This document shows positions 35,066-43,947 of a DNA stretch of 64,000 nucleotides, piece by piece. The notes beneath the pieces were generated by a model, which had not been told where the DNA came from, did not search any database, and was given only the letters and a program-made list of their open reading frames with translations. Origin of the DNA: Sphingobium sp. WTD-1 (lineage in GTDB: Bacteria; Pseudomonadota; Alphaproteobacteria; Sphingomonadales; Sphingomonadaceae); assembly GCF_030128825.1 (NCBI RefSeq), contig NZ_CP119127.1, positions 3,286,001-3,350,000 on the forward strand. Direction: 5' to 3'. The position numbers and the translations under genes were made by a program. Position 1 is the first letter of the stretch; each line of letters begins with the position of its first letter.

Positions 35066-37507
35066 TCAGACGGCAGGCGATGGCGCCTGCACCACCAGCA
35101 TCGCCCCTTCTGCGTCGCGCAGGCGGACATAGAGCTTCCCGTCGGCGGGCACCGGGACGGTCAGGCTCGATCCGGTAAAGCCCTGCACAACGGGGACGGA
35201 CTGGTGAAAGACGGGATTGCTGGCAACAGCATCGATCAGAAACAGGTCTCGGCCCCTAATGGTGCAGCCTTGGTCCTTCTGATCCTTCGACGCGCAATCG
35301 ATCGCCTCGATCCGGGGCAGACGCGCGAGCGGTATCAGCGGTTGCCAATCTCCCTGTTCGCGCGCCCGCACTATGCGGAATTGCAGCGGCCCGAAGGCGG
35401 GGCCAAGCGCCGTCGGATCGAGTGTCGCCACCATCACCTGCGGGCCTTGCAATTGCAGGCCGGAACCGGCCGCCAGCCTGACGCTGGCCCCGCCATCCTG
35501 CGTCGCGACCTCGATCGCATCGGCCATGGCCAATTTGGTGCCATCCTGCGCCTGCACCGAAAAGACGAGACGACCGTTATTGGGCAGCACATCCGATCCG
35601 CCCAGCGTCATCGGCAAACTCGTGGCCACAGCCGGCGTGATGCTCTTGCTGAGCAGGGTCACGCGCGGACGCGCGGGGACGATGGCGACCGGCACCGATA
35701 CGGTGCGGCCATCCTCCAATTGCACGCGGGCGCTGCCGCCCTTGGCTGGTAAAGTCCCATCGCCCGCGGCCGTCAGACGCAGCCGATCGATCGAACCGTC
35801 GCGGGTCAGGCCATCGGGTTTCCAGCTACGCCCGTCAAGGTCGACGCTCGCCACCTGATCGAGCCGCTGGCCCGTCAGTTCACCCCAGGCATCGCCCTGA
35901 TGCACGGTCAGCCCGTCGATCTTGCTTGCCTGGGCATAGGCGCGCAGCGCCACGGAGAAAGGCTTGGCCACGCCCTGATATTTGACATCGATGGTGATAG
36001 GTCCAGCGCGCCGATCGGCAAGCGGCAGCGTCAGGTCCAGCGCATCGCGGCCCTGCACCTTCCAGCCGATCGCCTGGGGCGCTGCATTGCCCTGACGCAG
36101 AGTGACACTTTCGAGGCAAGCCGGCGCACCACCCGTCAGCGTCAGCCCATTGTCGCGACCGACCACCAGGGTCGGCGCCTCCCCCTTCACCTGCCAGGCC
36201 GCATCATCGGGCCGCTGCAGGACGTAATCAGGGCCTTCAAATCGGTCGAACCCCCATTGACCATAGACATGGGCCTCGATCGATCCCTTGAAGTCGGCCG
36301 GCCAGGGTCCATCGGTGCGGATCACATAGCCGCCCCGGTCGGCCCGCGCTTCCAACGGATATTCGATCGTCTGGCCCGACGCCGCCTTCAACTGCACCGT
36401 CATGCCGCGCGCATAGCTGGTCGAATAGATGAGCGGCGCGCCCTCGACGGGCAGCACCGTGCCAGGCAATGCCGCGCAGATCGGACCCTGTGCTCCGCTG
36501 CGCAGGCGCGGGGGGCTGTCCGCCTCGATCGAGGGCATGCCGACCACCATGACCGACTTTGGCTTGGCAAAGGACGGCGCCTTGTTCAGCATCAGCCCGA
36601 TATTGTCGTCGCGGCGCAGGCTAACGGTCGGCAGATATTCGAAGCTGGGGCTGCTGAAGGCCCCGAACATCCGGGCCAGATCGCGCACCACGCCGATATA
36701 GGGGCTGTAATAGCCATAGCCCGCCTCCCGCGTGGCGGCGAGTTGCAGCGCCAGATCGGTCGGTGTGCCGATCAATGTCTCGGCAATGGAGCTGCTATGA
36801 ACATCGGCCAGGACCAGTTGGTCCTTATTCTCCAGCAGGCAGGCCGCCTGAAGCTCGATCACCTTGGACAGGCAATCCTCGTTCAGCTTCATCGACAGGC
36901 TTCGGGCCAGCGCCGGTGCGACGCTACGCAGAAATTCGGGATGGGTATTTTCCTGCGTCCGGATCGCCGTCATGAAGGCGTCGAGCCGCGAGCGATCGAG
37001 CGACGCCTGGTTGAGTTCCTGCGTCGCGCGCACGAACTCGCCCGGCTTGCCACGCACCGCGTCACTGACCGTCCCCTCGCCACCACCGGTATCGGGCACC
37101 AGGAACAGCACCATCTGTCGCGCGCCGTCCGGCACGGTCAGGGCAAGGCGGCGGTCCTTGTCCTTCTTCTTCCAGGTTTCGGCGCTGTCGATCCAGTCCT
37201 TGGGCGGCGGATTGGTCGCGCCGCGCAGAAAGGCCGACATCAGCACGAAATTGGCGCCCTGTTCCTTGGGCAGGTTCGGCTCGATCAGCAATTTGTCGCC
37301 GGCCCGCAGGCTGGGCACCTGGCTGATCGGCAAGCTGGTCGTGCCTCGGGTCACGCTGACCCTGATGTCCGGCCCGGCCAGCTCGAACGGCGCAGGCTCG
37401 GCTGCAAGGCCCGGCGTCAGCAATGCAGCCCCCAGCGCCGTTCCGATCATCAGGCCGATCGGCTTGCGCAGACGCGCGATCTGGATCGGGGCGGAAGGCT
37501 GGGGCAT
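35066..37507 (-). CDS. Large exported protein of unknown function
   Basis: 813 residues. The N-terminus has a basic stretch and a hydrophobic segment ending LLTPGLAA, consistent with a signal peptide. The rest is strand-rich with many Gly/Asp/Thr, suggesting stacked beta domains: SVTRGTTSLPISQVPSLRAGD early, TIDVKYQGVAKPFSVALRAYA and VSVDLDGRSW-like Ig-type segments in the second half. There is a Cys pair near the C-terminus (IDCASKDQKDQGC). I see no enzymatic motif, lipobox or C-terminal anchor. It sits alone between corA and a divergent ModE-like gene. No family recognised; periplasmic or surface location is inferred. Confidence 0.65.
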   Translation of the reverse strand: MPQPSAPIQIARLRKPIGLMIGTALGAALLTPGLAAEPAPFELAGPDIRVSVTRGTTSLPISQVPSLRAGDKLLIEPNLPKEQGANFVLMSAFLRGATNPPPKDWIDSAETWKKKDKDRRLALTVPDGARQMVLFLVPDTGGGEGTVSDAVRGKPGEFVRATQELNQASLDRSRLDAFMTAIRTQENTHPEFLRSVAPALARSLSMKLNEDCLSKVIELQAACLLENKDQLVLADVHSSSIAETLIGTPTDLALQLAATREAGYGYYSPYIGVVRDLARMFGAFSSPSFEYLPTVSLRRDDNIGLMLNKAPSFAKPKSVMVVGMPSIEADSPPRLRSGAQGPICAALPGTVLPVEGAPLIYSTSYARGMTVQLKAASGQTIEYPLEARADRGGYVIRTDGPWPADFKGSIEAHVYGQWGFDRFEGPDYVLQRPDDAAWQVKGEAPTLVVGRDNGLTLTGGAPACLESVTLRQGNAAPQAIGWKVQGRDALDLTLPLADRRAGPITIDVKYQGVAKPFSVALRAYAQASKIDGLTVHQGDAWGELTGQRLDQVASVDLDGRSWKPDGLTRDGSIDRLRLTAAGDGTLPAKGGSARVQLEDGRTVSVPVAIVPARPRVTLLSKSITPAVATSLPMTLGGSDVLPNNGRLVFSVQAQDGTKLAMADAIEVATQDGGASVRLAAGSGLQLQGPQVMVATLDPTALGPAFGPLQFRIVRAREQGDWQPLIPLARLPRIEAIDCASKDQKDQGCTIRGRDLFLIDAVASNPVFHQSVPVVQGFTGSSLTVPVPADGKLYVRLRDAEGAMLVVQAPSPAV

Positions 37508-37560
37508 GTCTCTCTATCCGGCTATCTATGTTTTTCAGCGACCTGTGCGGCTGTCCCACA

Positions 37561-37576
37561 GGAATTCGGCAATTCC
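37561..37576. promoter_or_regulatory. Dyad between the exported protein gene and ModE-like gene
   Basis: GGAATT-CGGC-AATTCC is a perfect 6-bp dyad with a 4-base spacer in the 160-bp divergent interval. It is 92 bp before the ModE-like start and 54 bp before the exported-protein start. A 6-bp dyad may be chance; position makes it a candidate operator. Confidence 0.35.
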
Positions 37577-37667
37577 AAGGCGGTAGTAAATGCGCGCCAT
37601 GCCACCCCCTCGATGAACCTGCGACAACGGGCTAAGAGGAACAAATCGCACGCAATCAGGCAGGGCC

Positions 37668-38045
37668 ATGCAGACCGGAACGCTCAAGCTCAAGATCCAG
37701 ATCCTTTGCGGGGAGGAGATCGCCATGGGACCGGGCAAGGCCGATCTGCTCGATGCGATCGCACTGCACGGCTCCATATCGGCGGCCGGGCGGGCGCTGG
37801 GCATGAGCTATCGGCGCAGCTGGCTGTTGGTCGATACCATGAACCGCTGCTGGAACGACCGGCTGGTCGAGACGGTCGCTGGCGGCGGCCGTGATCGTGG
37901 CGCGCGGGTGACGGAAGCAGGGCAGGCCGTGCTGGCCGCCTATCGCGCGCTGGAAGAGGCCGCGCTCACCGCGACCGGAGGACGGGCGCAGGGCCAGCTT
38001 GACGCCCTGCTACGGCCGATCCCCCTGCCCGCTACTCTTTCATAA
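37668..38045 (+). CDS. ModE-like winged-helix regulator without effector domain
   Basis: 125 residues, only the N-terminal DNA-binding domain of ModE/LysR-type: LLDAIALHGSISAAGRALGMSYRRSWLLVDTMN is the helix-turn-helix. A wing with VETVAGGGRDRGARVTEAG and a dimerising helix (AVLAAYRALEEAAL) follow. The molybdate-binding domains are absent, so sensing of molybdate is not implied. Its 3' end overlaps the convergent diheme peroxidase by 6 bp. Such stand-alone proteins are often metal-locus regulators, which fits the neighbours (inference). Confidence 0.8.
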   Translation: MQTGTLKLKIQILCGEEIAMGPGKADLLDAIALHGSISAAGRALGMSYRRSWLLVDTMNRCWNDRLVETVAGGGRDRGARVTEAGQAVLAAYRALEEAALTATGGRAQGQLDALLRPIPLPATLS

Positions 38046-39026
38046 TTTCTTGCCGCAGGCTTCGTCCGGCATGGCGAAGCGTGGATCGGTAAGGAAAGTC
38101 CGATCGGTCAGGCTGTCGAGGAAAGCCCTGATCGCGATCCGTTCGGCGTCAGTCAGTTTCTGACCATGGCGCCGTATCGCCGCATCCAGCGTTTGCGCGG
38201 ACCCATCATGCCACCAGGGGCCTGTCACTGCGACGTTGCGGAGCGGTGGCGTGCGAAAACGACCAGCATCACTGGTCAGCCCAGTCTTTTCCGCCAGGCC
38301 CGGATCGGCGGCCGTCGCCGGTTCCAGCCGATGATAGGCACCGTCACTGAGATCCCTCCCCGCATGGCAGGATGCACAGCCCTTGTCCGCGAACAGTCGC
38401 ATACCCTGCAAGGCCGATGGCGACAGCGCATCGGCCTGCCCCCGTCGATCGCGATCATAAGGGCTATCGCGCGAAATCAGTGTGCGTTCGAACGCCGCCA
38501 GCGCCGCCGACACCGTCGCGATGTCGATCCGGCCGCGACGGTCCGGGAAGGCGCGCGCAAACATCCGGCGATAGCAGGCATCGGCACCCAGCCGACGCGG
38601 AAGTTCCGCCTCCAGCCCCTTCATCCCCATTTCGATGGGATGCTCGCCAAGCAGCGGCACCGCGACCTGCGCCTCCAGGCTGGTGATCGCCGGATCGGCC
38701 ATGGTGAGGCGCGGCAACCAGGCGACATTGGCCAGGCCCGGCACATTGCGCAGGCCCGGATCGCCATGCACGCCGGGCCGCGTGCGGTTGCCGTCGGCAA
38801 AGCCGCGATGCTGCTCATGGCATCCGGCACAGCTCAACGTGCCATTGGCCGACAGGTCGGCGTCATAGAAAAGGCGGCGGCCAAGCTCGACCTTCGCCGC
38901 GCTCATTGCGTTGCCGACCGGGACTGGGGGCGGTGCTTCGCCCAGGGGCAAGCTCCAATGCCACGGCCGCCCTGCCCCGATCAGCAGCAGCGTCGCGAGC
39001 AATAGCGGCCAGCGCGCTGGCTTCAC
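38040..39026 (-). CDS. Diheme cytochrome c peroxidase (MauG/MbnH-like)
   Basis: 328 residues from the GTG at 39026, which overlaps the upstream stop as GTGA; the much longer open frame upstream is the shadow of the neighbouring gene. After a hydrophobic N-terminal signal (WPLLLATLLLIGAG) come two heme c sites, CAGCH near 80 and CASCH near 225. The CcpA-type elements VELGRRLFYD, GTLSCAGCH, RNVPGLANVAW and TPPLRNVAVTGPWWHDG are recognisable. This family reduces peroxide or oxidises protein residues or copper-site Trp, as MbnH does on MbnP. Its tight pairing with a small secreted protein and a TonB receptor favours a metal-related role. Confidence 0.85.
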   Translation of the reverse strand: MKPARWPLLLATLLLIGAGRPWHWSLPLGEAPPPVPVGNAMSAAKVELGRRLFYDADLSANGTLSCAGCHEQHRGFADGNRTRPGVHGDPGLRNVPGLANVAWLPRLTMADPAITSLEAQVAVPLLGEHPIEMGMKGLEAELPRRLGADACYRRMFARAFPDRRGRIDIATVSAALAAFERTLISRDSPYDRDRRGQADALSPSALQGMRLFADKGCASCHAGRDLSDGAYHRLEPATAADPGLAEKTGLTSDAGRFRTPPLRNVAVTGPWWHDGSAQTLDAAIRRHGQKLTDAERIAIRAFLDSLTDRTFLTDPRFAMPDEACGKKL

Positions 39027-39550
39027 GGCAGGCGGGTCACCAGCACCATCATCTGCGGATCGCCATTGGCCGCAAGTTGCAGGATATAGTCGCCCGGTTC
39101 CAGGCTGTAATCGACCATCTTGCGGATGCCGGTGCAATCGGGGCCATGGCCATGCGCGGTCGAGGTCGCGGCGATGCCGTCCTTGACCACATCGACCCAG
39201 GCGCCACTGCTCAGCGCCACCCGCCAGGTGCCGGGCTGATCGACGGTGAAACGAACGATGCCACCGAAGCTGACACTGCCGCCCGGCTTGGCCGGGCGAA
39301 GCGGATAGCTGATCCTGGGTGTCGGCAGCAGGGTCAGCGCCACGGCCTGCCCGGCTTTCAGCTTGACCTTGCCGGCTCCTTTGGCATCCGCCGCCGCCTT
39401 CATCGGCTGCGGCGCGCGCCACGATGCCATCTCCGCCGGCGGATCGGCCGGGGCAGCGCAGGCCGACATGCCCGACATTTGCGCGAAGGCCGATGCCGGC
39501 ACCAAAGCCGCGTACAGGGCCGGAAACAGCAGGAACAGAGGCTGACGCAC
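39023..39550 (-). CDS. Small exported protein paired with diheme peroxidase
   Basis: 175 residues from the GTG at 39550, chosen because GGGAGGG lies 6 bases upstream; an in-frame TTG seven codons earlier lacks such a site. The signal peptide is LFLLFPALYAALVPASAFA. The mature protein looks like a beta-sandwich: KLKAGQAVALTLLPTP, VSFGGIVRFTVDQPGTWRVALSSGAWVDVV, and a conserved end CTGIRKMVDYSLEPGDYILQL. His residues in TAHGHGPDC could bind metal (inference). I recall relatives being mislabelled as homogentisate dioxygenase; nothing here supports that activity. Confidence 0.75.
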   Translation of the reverse strand: MRQPLFLLFPALYAALVPASAFAQMSGMSACAAPADPPAEMASWRAPQPMKAAADAKGAGKVKLKAGQAVALTLLPTPRISYPLRPAKPGGSVSFGGIVRFTVDQPGTWRVALSSGAWVDVVKDGIAATSTAHGHGPDCTGIRKMVDYSLEPGDYILQLAANGDPQMMVLVTRLP

Positions 39551-39625
39551 GGGCTTCCCTCCCGAAGGCAAAACTATATACGGCGGGATATAGCGAGTCG
39601 AACGACCAAGAATAGGGGGATTTTC

Positions 39626-41773
39626 ATGCGACCGACCATGATGCGCATTTTGCTGGCCAGCGCCTGCTGCTGGACCGCGACGGCAGCTGCTCAGGTCGCG
39701 CCGGATGCTGCCGGCGACAGCGATCGCTTCTCGCTCGGCCAGATCATCGTCACCGCCCCCCGCACCAGCGGGATCGAGATTGACGGCAGCACCCTGTCCT
39801 CCGATGCCATCTACAGCTTCAACCGCACATCGCTCGACGATGCAGTCAACCTCATGCCCGGCGTGTCCGCCGGTAACAGCGGCGGCACCCGCAACGAGCG
39901 ACTGGTCTTCGTGCGTGGCTTCGACCGGTTCCAGGTGCCGCTCTCGATCGATGGCATCCGTGTCTATCTGCCCGCCGACAACCGGCTCGATTATGGCCGC
40001 TTCCTGACCACCGACATTGCCGAGGTCCAGGTGGCCAAGGGCTATGCCTCCGTGCTCGACGGCCCCGGTGCCATGGGTGGCGCGATCAATCTGGTGACGA
40101 GCAAGCCAACGAAGGCGCTCGACATCGACCTACGCGGACAGGTCAGCTTCGACAATGACATGGACTATGCCAGCTATACCACGTCAGCCAAGGTCGGCAC
40201 CCGGCACGACCTCTGGTATGCGCAGGCCAGCTATGCCCGCAGCTTTACCGATCATTGGGATCTGCCCAATGGTTTCACGCCGCGCGTGCCGACGCTGGAA
40301 GATGGCGGCGCGCGCGACTTTTCACGGGCGGAAGACTGGCGGGTCAATGCCAAGATCGGTTTCACCCCCAACGCCACCGACGAATATGCGCTGAGCTATA
40401 CCCATCAGGAAGGATCGAAGGGCGCGCCGCTCCACATCAGCGATACGGTCACCACGGCCCGTTTCTGGGACTGGCCGTCCTGGGACATCACCAGCGTCTA
40501 TTTCCTGTCGACCACGGCGCTGGGCGACCGCGCGACGCTGAAGACCCGCGCCTATTATAACCAGTTCGATTCGATGCTCCGCTCCTTCAACGACCGGTCA
40601 CAGACCACGCAGAGCCGGCCCTACGCCTTTGACAGCCCCTATGAAGACAAGGCCTGGGGCGGATCGGCCCAGCTGGATTTCACCGCGACCGATGCGGACA
40701 CGCTGCGCCTCGCCTTCCATTATCGCCATGACGAGCATGTCGAGTTCCAGACCAGCTTTTCGACCGCCGGCGTCGCCACCACTGAACCCAAGCAGACCCA
40801 GAGCGAGGCCACCTATTCCATCGCGCTGGAAAATGAGCTGGCGCTGAGCCCGACGCTCCGCTTCACCCTGGGTGGCAGCTATGACTGGCGCAACCTGGAG
40901 CGGGCCGAGGAATATGGTGCCCGACTCGGTACGTCGGGCACGCCATCGGTCATCTATAATTACCCGCGCCGCGACGCCGACACCTGGAACGCGCAGGGCC
41001 GGTTCGACTGGCAGGCCAGCGATGCGCTGTCGCTCCACGCCAGCCTGTCATCGCGTGCCCGCTTCCCGACCATCTTTGAACGGTTCAGCCAGCGCTTCAA
41101 CACCGCCATCCCCAACCCGGACCTGAAGGCCGAACGGGCGACCAATGCGGAGATCGGCGGTAGCTGGAGCCAGGGCTCCATCCGGCTGGAAGGCGCGCTC
41201 TTCTACAGTTGGGTGGGGGACGCCATCTTCAGCGTGCCGACGCCGGCCTATCCCTGCACCGCATCGACCACGCCGCCCGCAGTGCTCACGCCAGGCTGCG
41301 CCCTCGCCAACCTCAGCCAGAGCCGCAATGTCGGCAAGGGCGAATATTATGGCATCGAACTGTCGGCGTCGGCGACGCTGCTGCCGGGGCTGGACGCGGG
41401 CATCAACTATACCGGCATCAAGCGCGATCTGACCGATCCGTCCAACGCGCGCTTCCGCCCCACCGGCGTTCCCACGCACAAGGGCTTTGCCTATCTCGAC
41501 TGGGCACCGGTCGAAAGGTTGCACATCGTTCCGAGCGTCGACCTGGCGTCGAACCGCTGGACCCTGTTCACCGCAACCCCGGCGTCGCAGCCAGCCCGCT
41601 ACTACCGCACCGGCGCTTACGTGAATGCCAGCCTGCGCGTCGATCTGGCGCTGACAGATCAGATCGACCTCAGCATCGGTGGGCGCAACCTGTTCGATGA
41701 TTACTATACGCTGACGGACGGTTTTCCCGAACCGGGACGTACTGTCTATGCCTCGGCCCGTTTCCGCTATTGA
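39626..41773 (+). CDS. TonB-dependent receptor, probable metal or metallophore uptake
   Basis: 715 residues from the ATG at 39626, with AGGGGGA 5 bases upstream. Signal peptide LLASACCWTATAAA; TonB-box-like SLGQIIVTAP; plug with DDAVNLMPGVSAGNSGGTRNERLVFVRGFDRFQVPLSIDG; barrel ending VYASARFRY. Its size (about 700) and plug sequence fit siderophore/vitamin/metal receptors better than the larger carbohydrate type seen at 20038. It is divergent (75 bp) from the secreted protein and diheme peroxidase, which suggests a joint metal or metallophore module (inference). Confidence 0.87.
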   Translation: MRPTMMRILLASACCWTATAAAQVAPDAAGDSDRFSLGQIIVTAPRTSGIEIDGSTLSSDAIYSFNRTSLDDAVNLMPGVSAGNSGGTRNERLVFVRGFDRFQVPLSIDGIRVYLPADNRLDYGRFLTTDIAEVQVAKGYASVLDGPGAMGGAINLVTSKPTKALDIDLRGQVSFDNDMDYASYTTSAKVGTRHDLWYAQASYARSFTDHWDLPNGFTPRVPTLEDGGARDFSRAEDWRVNAKIGFTPNATDEYALSYTHQEGSKGAPLHISDTVTTARFWDWPSWDITSVYFLSTTALGDRATLKTRAYYNQFDSMLRSFNDRSQTTQSRPYAFDSPYEDKAWGGSAQLDFTATDADTLRLAFHYRHDEHVEFQTSFSTAGVATTEPKQTQSEATYSIALENELALSPTLRFTLGGSYDWRNLERAEEYGARLGTSGTPSVIYNYPRRDADTWNAQGRFDWQASDALSLHASLSSRARFPTIFERFSQRFNTAIPNPDLKAERATNAEIGGSWSQGSIRLEGALFYSWVGDAIFSVPTPAYPCTASTTPPAVLTPGCALANLSQSRNVGKGEYYGIELSASATLLPGLDAGINYTGIKRDLTDPSNARFRPTGVPTHKGFAYLDWAPVERLHIVPSVDLASNRWTLFTATPASQPARYYRTGAYVNASLRVDLALTDQIDLSIGGRNLFDDYYTLTDGFPEPGRTVYASARFRY

Positions 41774-41871
41774 TCCGAACGCGGCTGGGCAGGGATATAT
41801 GGTTTATCTTTGCCCGGCCGCAGGCTAATCTGTGATGCGGTCGCACATTCTGTATCGCGTCGAGGATGATG

Positions 41872-42102
41872 ATGGTCGACCTGTTTCCGCCACCACAGGA
41901 TCGCAATGTCGGATCGGACAGCGTCCGGCCGACGCCTCGCGACGATCCCGCTCCGCAACATGGCAAGGATGTGGATGGCCCTAAAATCTGGCCTTTCCCC
42001 CATCATCTAGCCGAAGTCGGCGTGCAATTTCTGTCACGCTGGGCCGGCCCCATGGCCCTCGTCGGCGCGCTGCTTCTGATCGGCTGGTGGCTGTTTCGCT
42101 GA
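41872..42102 (+). CDS. Small single-pass membrane protein with SRWAG motif (copy 1)
   Basis: 76 residues from the third of three consecutive ATG codons (41866, 41869, 41872), favoured because GAGG ends 6 bases before it. The N-terminal 50 residues are polar and Pro-rich. A C-terminal segment reads VQFLSRWAGPMALVGALLLIGWWLFR, that is a short amphipathic motif then one membrane helix ending one residue before the C-terminus. The protein at 43948-44157 has the same architecture (QFVSRWAG then helix). The two flank the sugar transferase gene 42389-43780. Likely inner-membrane, tail-anchored. Function unknown; an accessory role in polysaccharide synthesis is inferred from position. Confidence 0.7.
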   Translation: MVDLFPPPQDRNVGSDSVRPTPRDDPAPQHGKDVDGPKIWPFPHHLAEVGVQFLSRWAGPMALVGALLLIGWWLFR

Positions 42103-42388
42103 GCGATTTGATTCGACGTCGTTTCCATCAGGCCGGCAAGGCCTCTCACCGCGTCTGGTCGATTTTCCCTGCGACAGAACGAAGGGGCGGCAGGACGAAA
42201 ATTGTGCGTTTAACGGATCGTCGGAAATGTGCGTCCGAATATCCCTCCCCCAATTGTAACAACCGAGCAACTATGTCCTGCTGCTACGCAACATAAATCA
42301 AAGGCAGCGGATGTCCTGGGGAAAGATCGCCACCGTTTGACGACGGGCGGGCGGACCAAGACGTCACGACGCATTTAAAGGGTTGCCG
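42103..42388. other. Intergenic region upstream of the sugar transferase
   Basis: 286 bases with no credible gene. It includes a short AGGCC/GGCCT hairpin near 42132 after the small membrane gene and AT-rich tracts around 42240-42300 that may hold the promoter. AAAGGG before 42389 is the ribosome binding site. I see no riboswitch-like fold I can name. Confidence 0.45.
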
Positions 42389-43780
42389 ATGTCCAAAATA
42401 GATCTGGCGATTGCAGGAACCCCCAGTCGCCAGCCCACTACAGCCGCTTTCCAGCGGAATGCGCGCCTGTGGCTGAGCCTGGTTCTGCTGCTTGCAGACA
42501 TGATGGCCCTCGCCGCAGGGTTCGTCATCGGCCTGCGCGTGGCGGGCATTCCGATCCTGTCGATGGAGGTCTGGCAACCGCTCGCCGGCGGGATATTGGT
42601 CTATGGCACCATCGCCTTTCACAATCAGGCCTATAACCCGCGTTGCCTGACCAGCATGACGGCGTCATGCCGCAGTGCAGTAATGGCGTTCGCCGGAACC
42701 CTGCTGATCTTCCTGCTGGTCGTCTTCTCGCTGAAGGTCACCGACAATTTCTCGCGCCTGGGCATCAGCACCGGCCTGTTCTTCAGCGGCGCGCTGATCG
42801 TGATGCAGCGGGTGCTGGTCGTCCGCGCCGTTCGTCGCCATTTCGCCGAAGGCCTGTTCGCCCAGTTGCTGATCATCGACGACGGCCTGATCCCCGACGA
42901 TGTCAACGGCATGACGATTGTGGACGCACCGACGCTCGGCCTGCGCGCCGATCTGGACGATCCCTATATGCTGCATCGCCTGGGCATGCTGCTGCGCGAT
43001 TTCGATCGGGTGGTCATTTCCTGCCCGCTGGAACGCAAGGCCGACTGGGCGCAGATGCTCAAGGGTGGCAATATCCTGGGCGAGATCATCGTGCCGGAAC
43101 TCGACCCGATGGCGCCACTCGCGGTGCAGAGCCATCGCGGCGTGTCGACGCTGGTGGTCGCCCGCGGCCCGCTCAACCTTGCCAACCGCGCCAAGAAGCG
43201 GCTGCTCGACATCATCCTGACCGTGCCGGTGCTGATCGCGCTGGCACCGCTGATGATTGCGGTCGCCGTCGCCATCCGGCTGGACTCGCCGGGCCCGGTC
43301 TTCTTCCGCCAGGAACGGATCGGCCGGGGCAACCGCCTGTTCCATATCCTCAAGTTCCGCAGCATGCGGGTGGAACAGTGCGACACCGCCGGGGCCACCT
43401 CGACCCAGCGCGACGATAACCGCATCACTCGCGTCGGCCGCTTCATCCGCAGCACCAGCATCGACGAGCTGCCGCAGCTTATTAACGTGCTGTTGGGCGA
43501 AATGAGCCTGGTCGGCCCGCGCCCCCATGCCCTGGGCTCTACCGCCGAGGACCAGCTGTTCTGGCAGGTCGACCGCCAATATTGGCATCGCCATGCACTC
43601 AAGCCCGGCATCACCGGCCTAGCCCAGATCCGCGGTTTCCGCGGCGCGACCGAAACCCGGCGCGACATTCTGAACCGGGTTGAAGCCGATCTGGAATATT
43701 TGCACGGCTGGAGCCTGATGCGCGACATCGGCATCTTGGTCGGCACCGCTCGCGTGCTGGTTCACCGCAACGCCTATTAA
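42389..43780 (+). CDS. Polyprenyl-phosphate hexose-1-phosphate transferase (EPS initiation)
   Basis: 463 residues from the ATG at 42389, with AAGGG 7 bases upstream. Four N-terminal membrane helices and a central domain precede the C-terminal bacterial sugar transferase domain from about 265. That domain shows KRLLDIILTVPVL, DSPGPVFFRQERIGRGNRLFHILKFRSM, TSIDELPQLINVLLGEMSLVGPRP and KPGITGLAQIRGF. This is the WcaJ/PssY/HfsE type, which transfers a hexose phosphate (often glucose or galactose) to undecaprenyl phosphate, the first step of the repeat unit. It lies apart from the main operon, between the two SRWAG small proteins. A terminator-like hairpin follows. Confidence 0.9.
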   Translation: MSKIDLAIAGTPSRQPTTAAFQRNARLWLSLVLLLADMMALAAGFVIGLRVAGIPILSMEVWQPLAGGILVYGTIAFHNQAYNPRCLTSMTASCRSAVMAFAGTLLIFLLVVFSLKVTDNFSRLGISTGLFFSGALIVMQRVLVVRAVRRHFAEGLFAQLLIIDDGLIPDDVNGMTIVDAPTLGLRADLDDPYMLHRLGMLLRDFDRVVISCPLERKADWAQMLKGGNILGEIIVPELDPMAPLAVQSHRGVSTLVVARGPLNLANRAKKRLLDIILTVPVLIALAPLMIAVAVAIRLDSPGPVFFRQERIGRGNRLFHILKFRSMRVEQCDTAGATSTQRDDNRITRVGRFIRSTSIDELPQLINVLLGEMSLVGPRPHALGSTAEDQLFWQVDRQYWHRHALKPGITGLAQIRGFRGATETRRDILNRVEADLEYLHGWSLMRDIGILVGTARVLVHRNAY

Positions 43781-43795
43781 TCCCGCCCTTGGTGG

Positions 43796-43820
43796 AGCCC
43801 CAATGTTTACAGGGGCTTTG
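43796..43820 (+). terminator. Hairpin after the sugar transferase gene
   Basis: AGCCCC and GGGGCT arms with a 10-base loop, followed by TTTG, 16 bp after the stop codon. Short stem and weak T-run, so a modest terminator at best. Confidence 0.45.
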
Positions 43821-43847
43821 ATCCGGATTGAGGATTTTGCGCATCAG

Positions 43848-43879
43848 AAGCCGGCTTTTGCGATGAGCGGAGCCGGCTT
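43848..43879. repeat. Inverted repeat AAGCCGGCT/AGCCGGCTT
   Basis: Perfect 9-bp arms with a 14-base spacer; each arm is itself palindromic. It lies between the transferase and the second SRWAG protein gene, and could be a second terminator hairpin (TTTC follows) or an operator. Confidence 0.45.
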
Positions 43880-43947
43880 TCATGCCGATGTAAACTATTT
43901 GTGAACCCTAAAATCCTATATTAACGGCCGTTCATAAAGTTCCCAGG

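Noticed and set aside
38040..39422. 460-residue version of the diheme peroxidase
   Set aside because: The extra N-terminus overlaps the 175-aa exported protein in another frame. The GTG at 39026 gives a signal peptide and GTGA coupling.
38906..41773. 955-residue version of the TonB receptor
   Set aside because: The extension crosses the divergent genes and promoter. The ATG at 39626 has a strong ribosome binding site and signal peptide.
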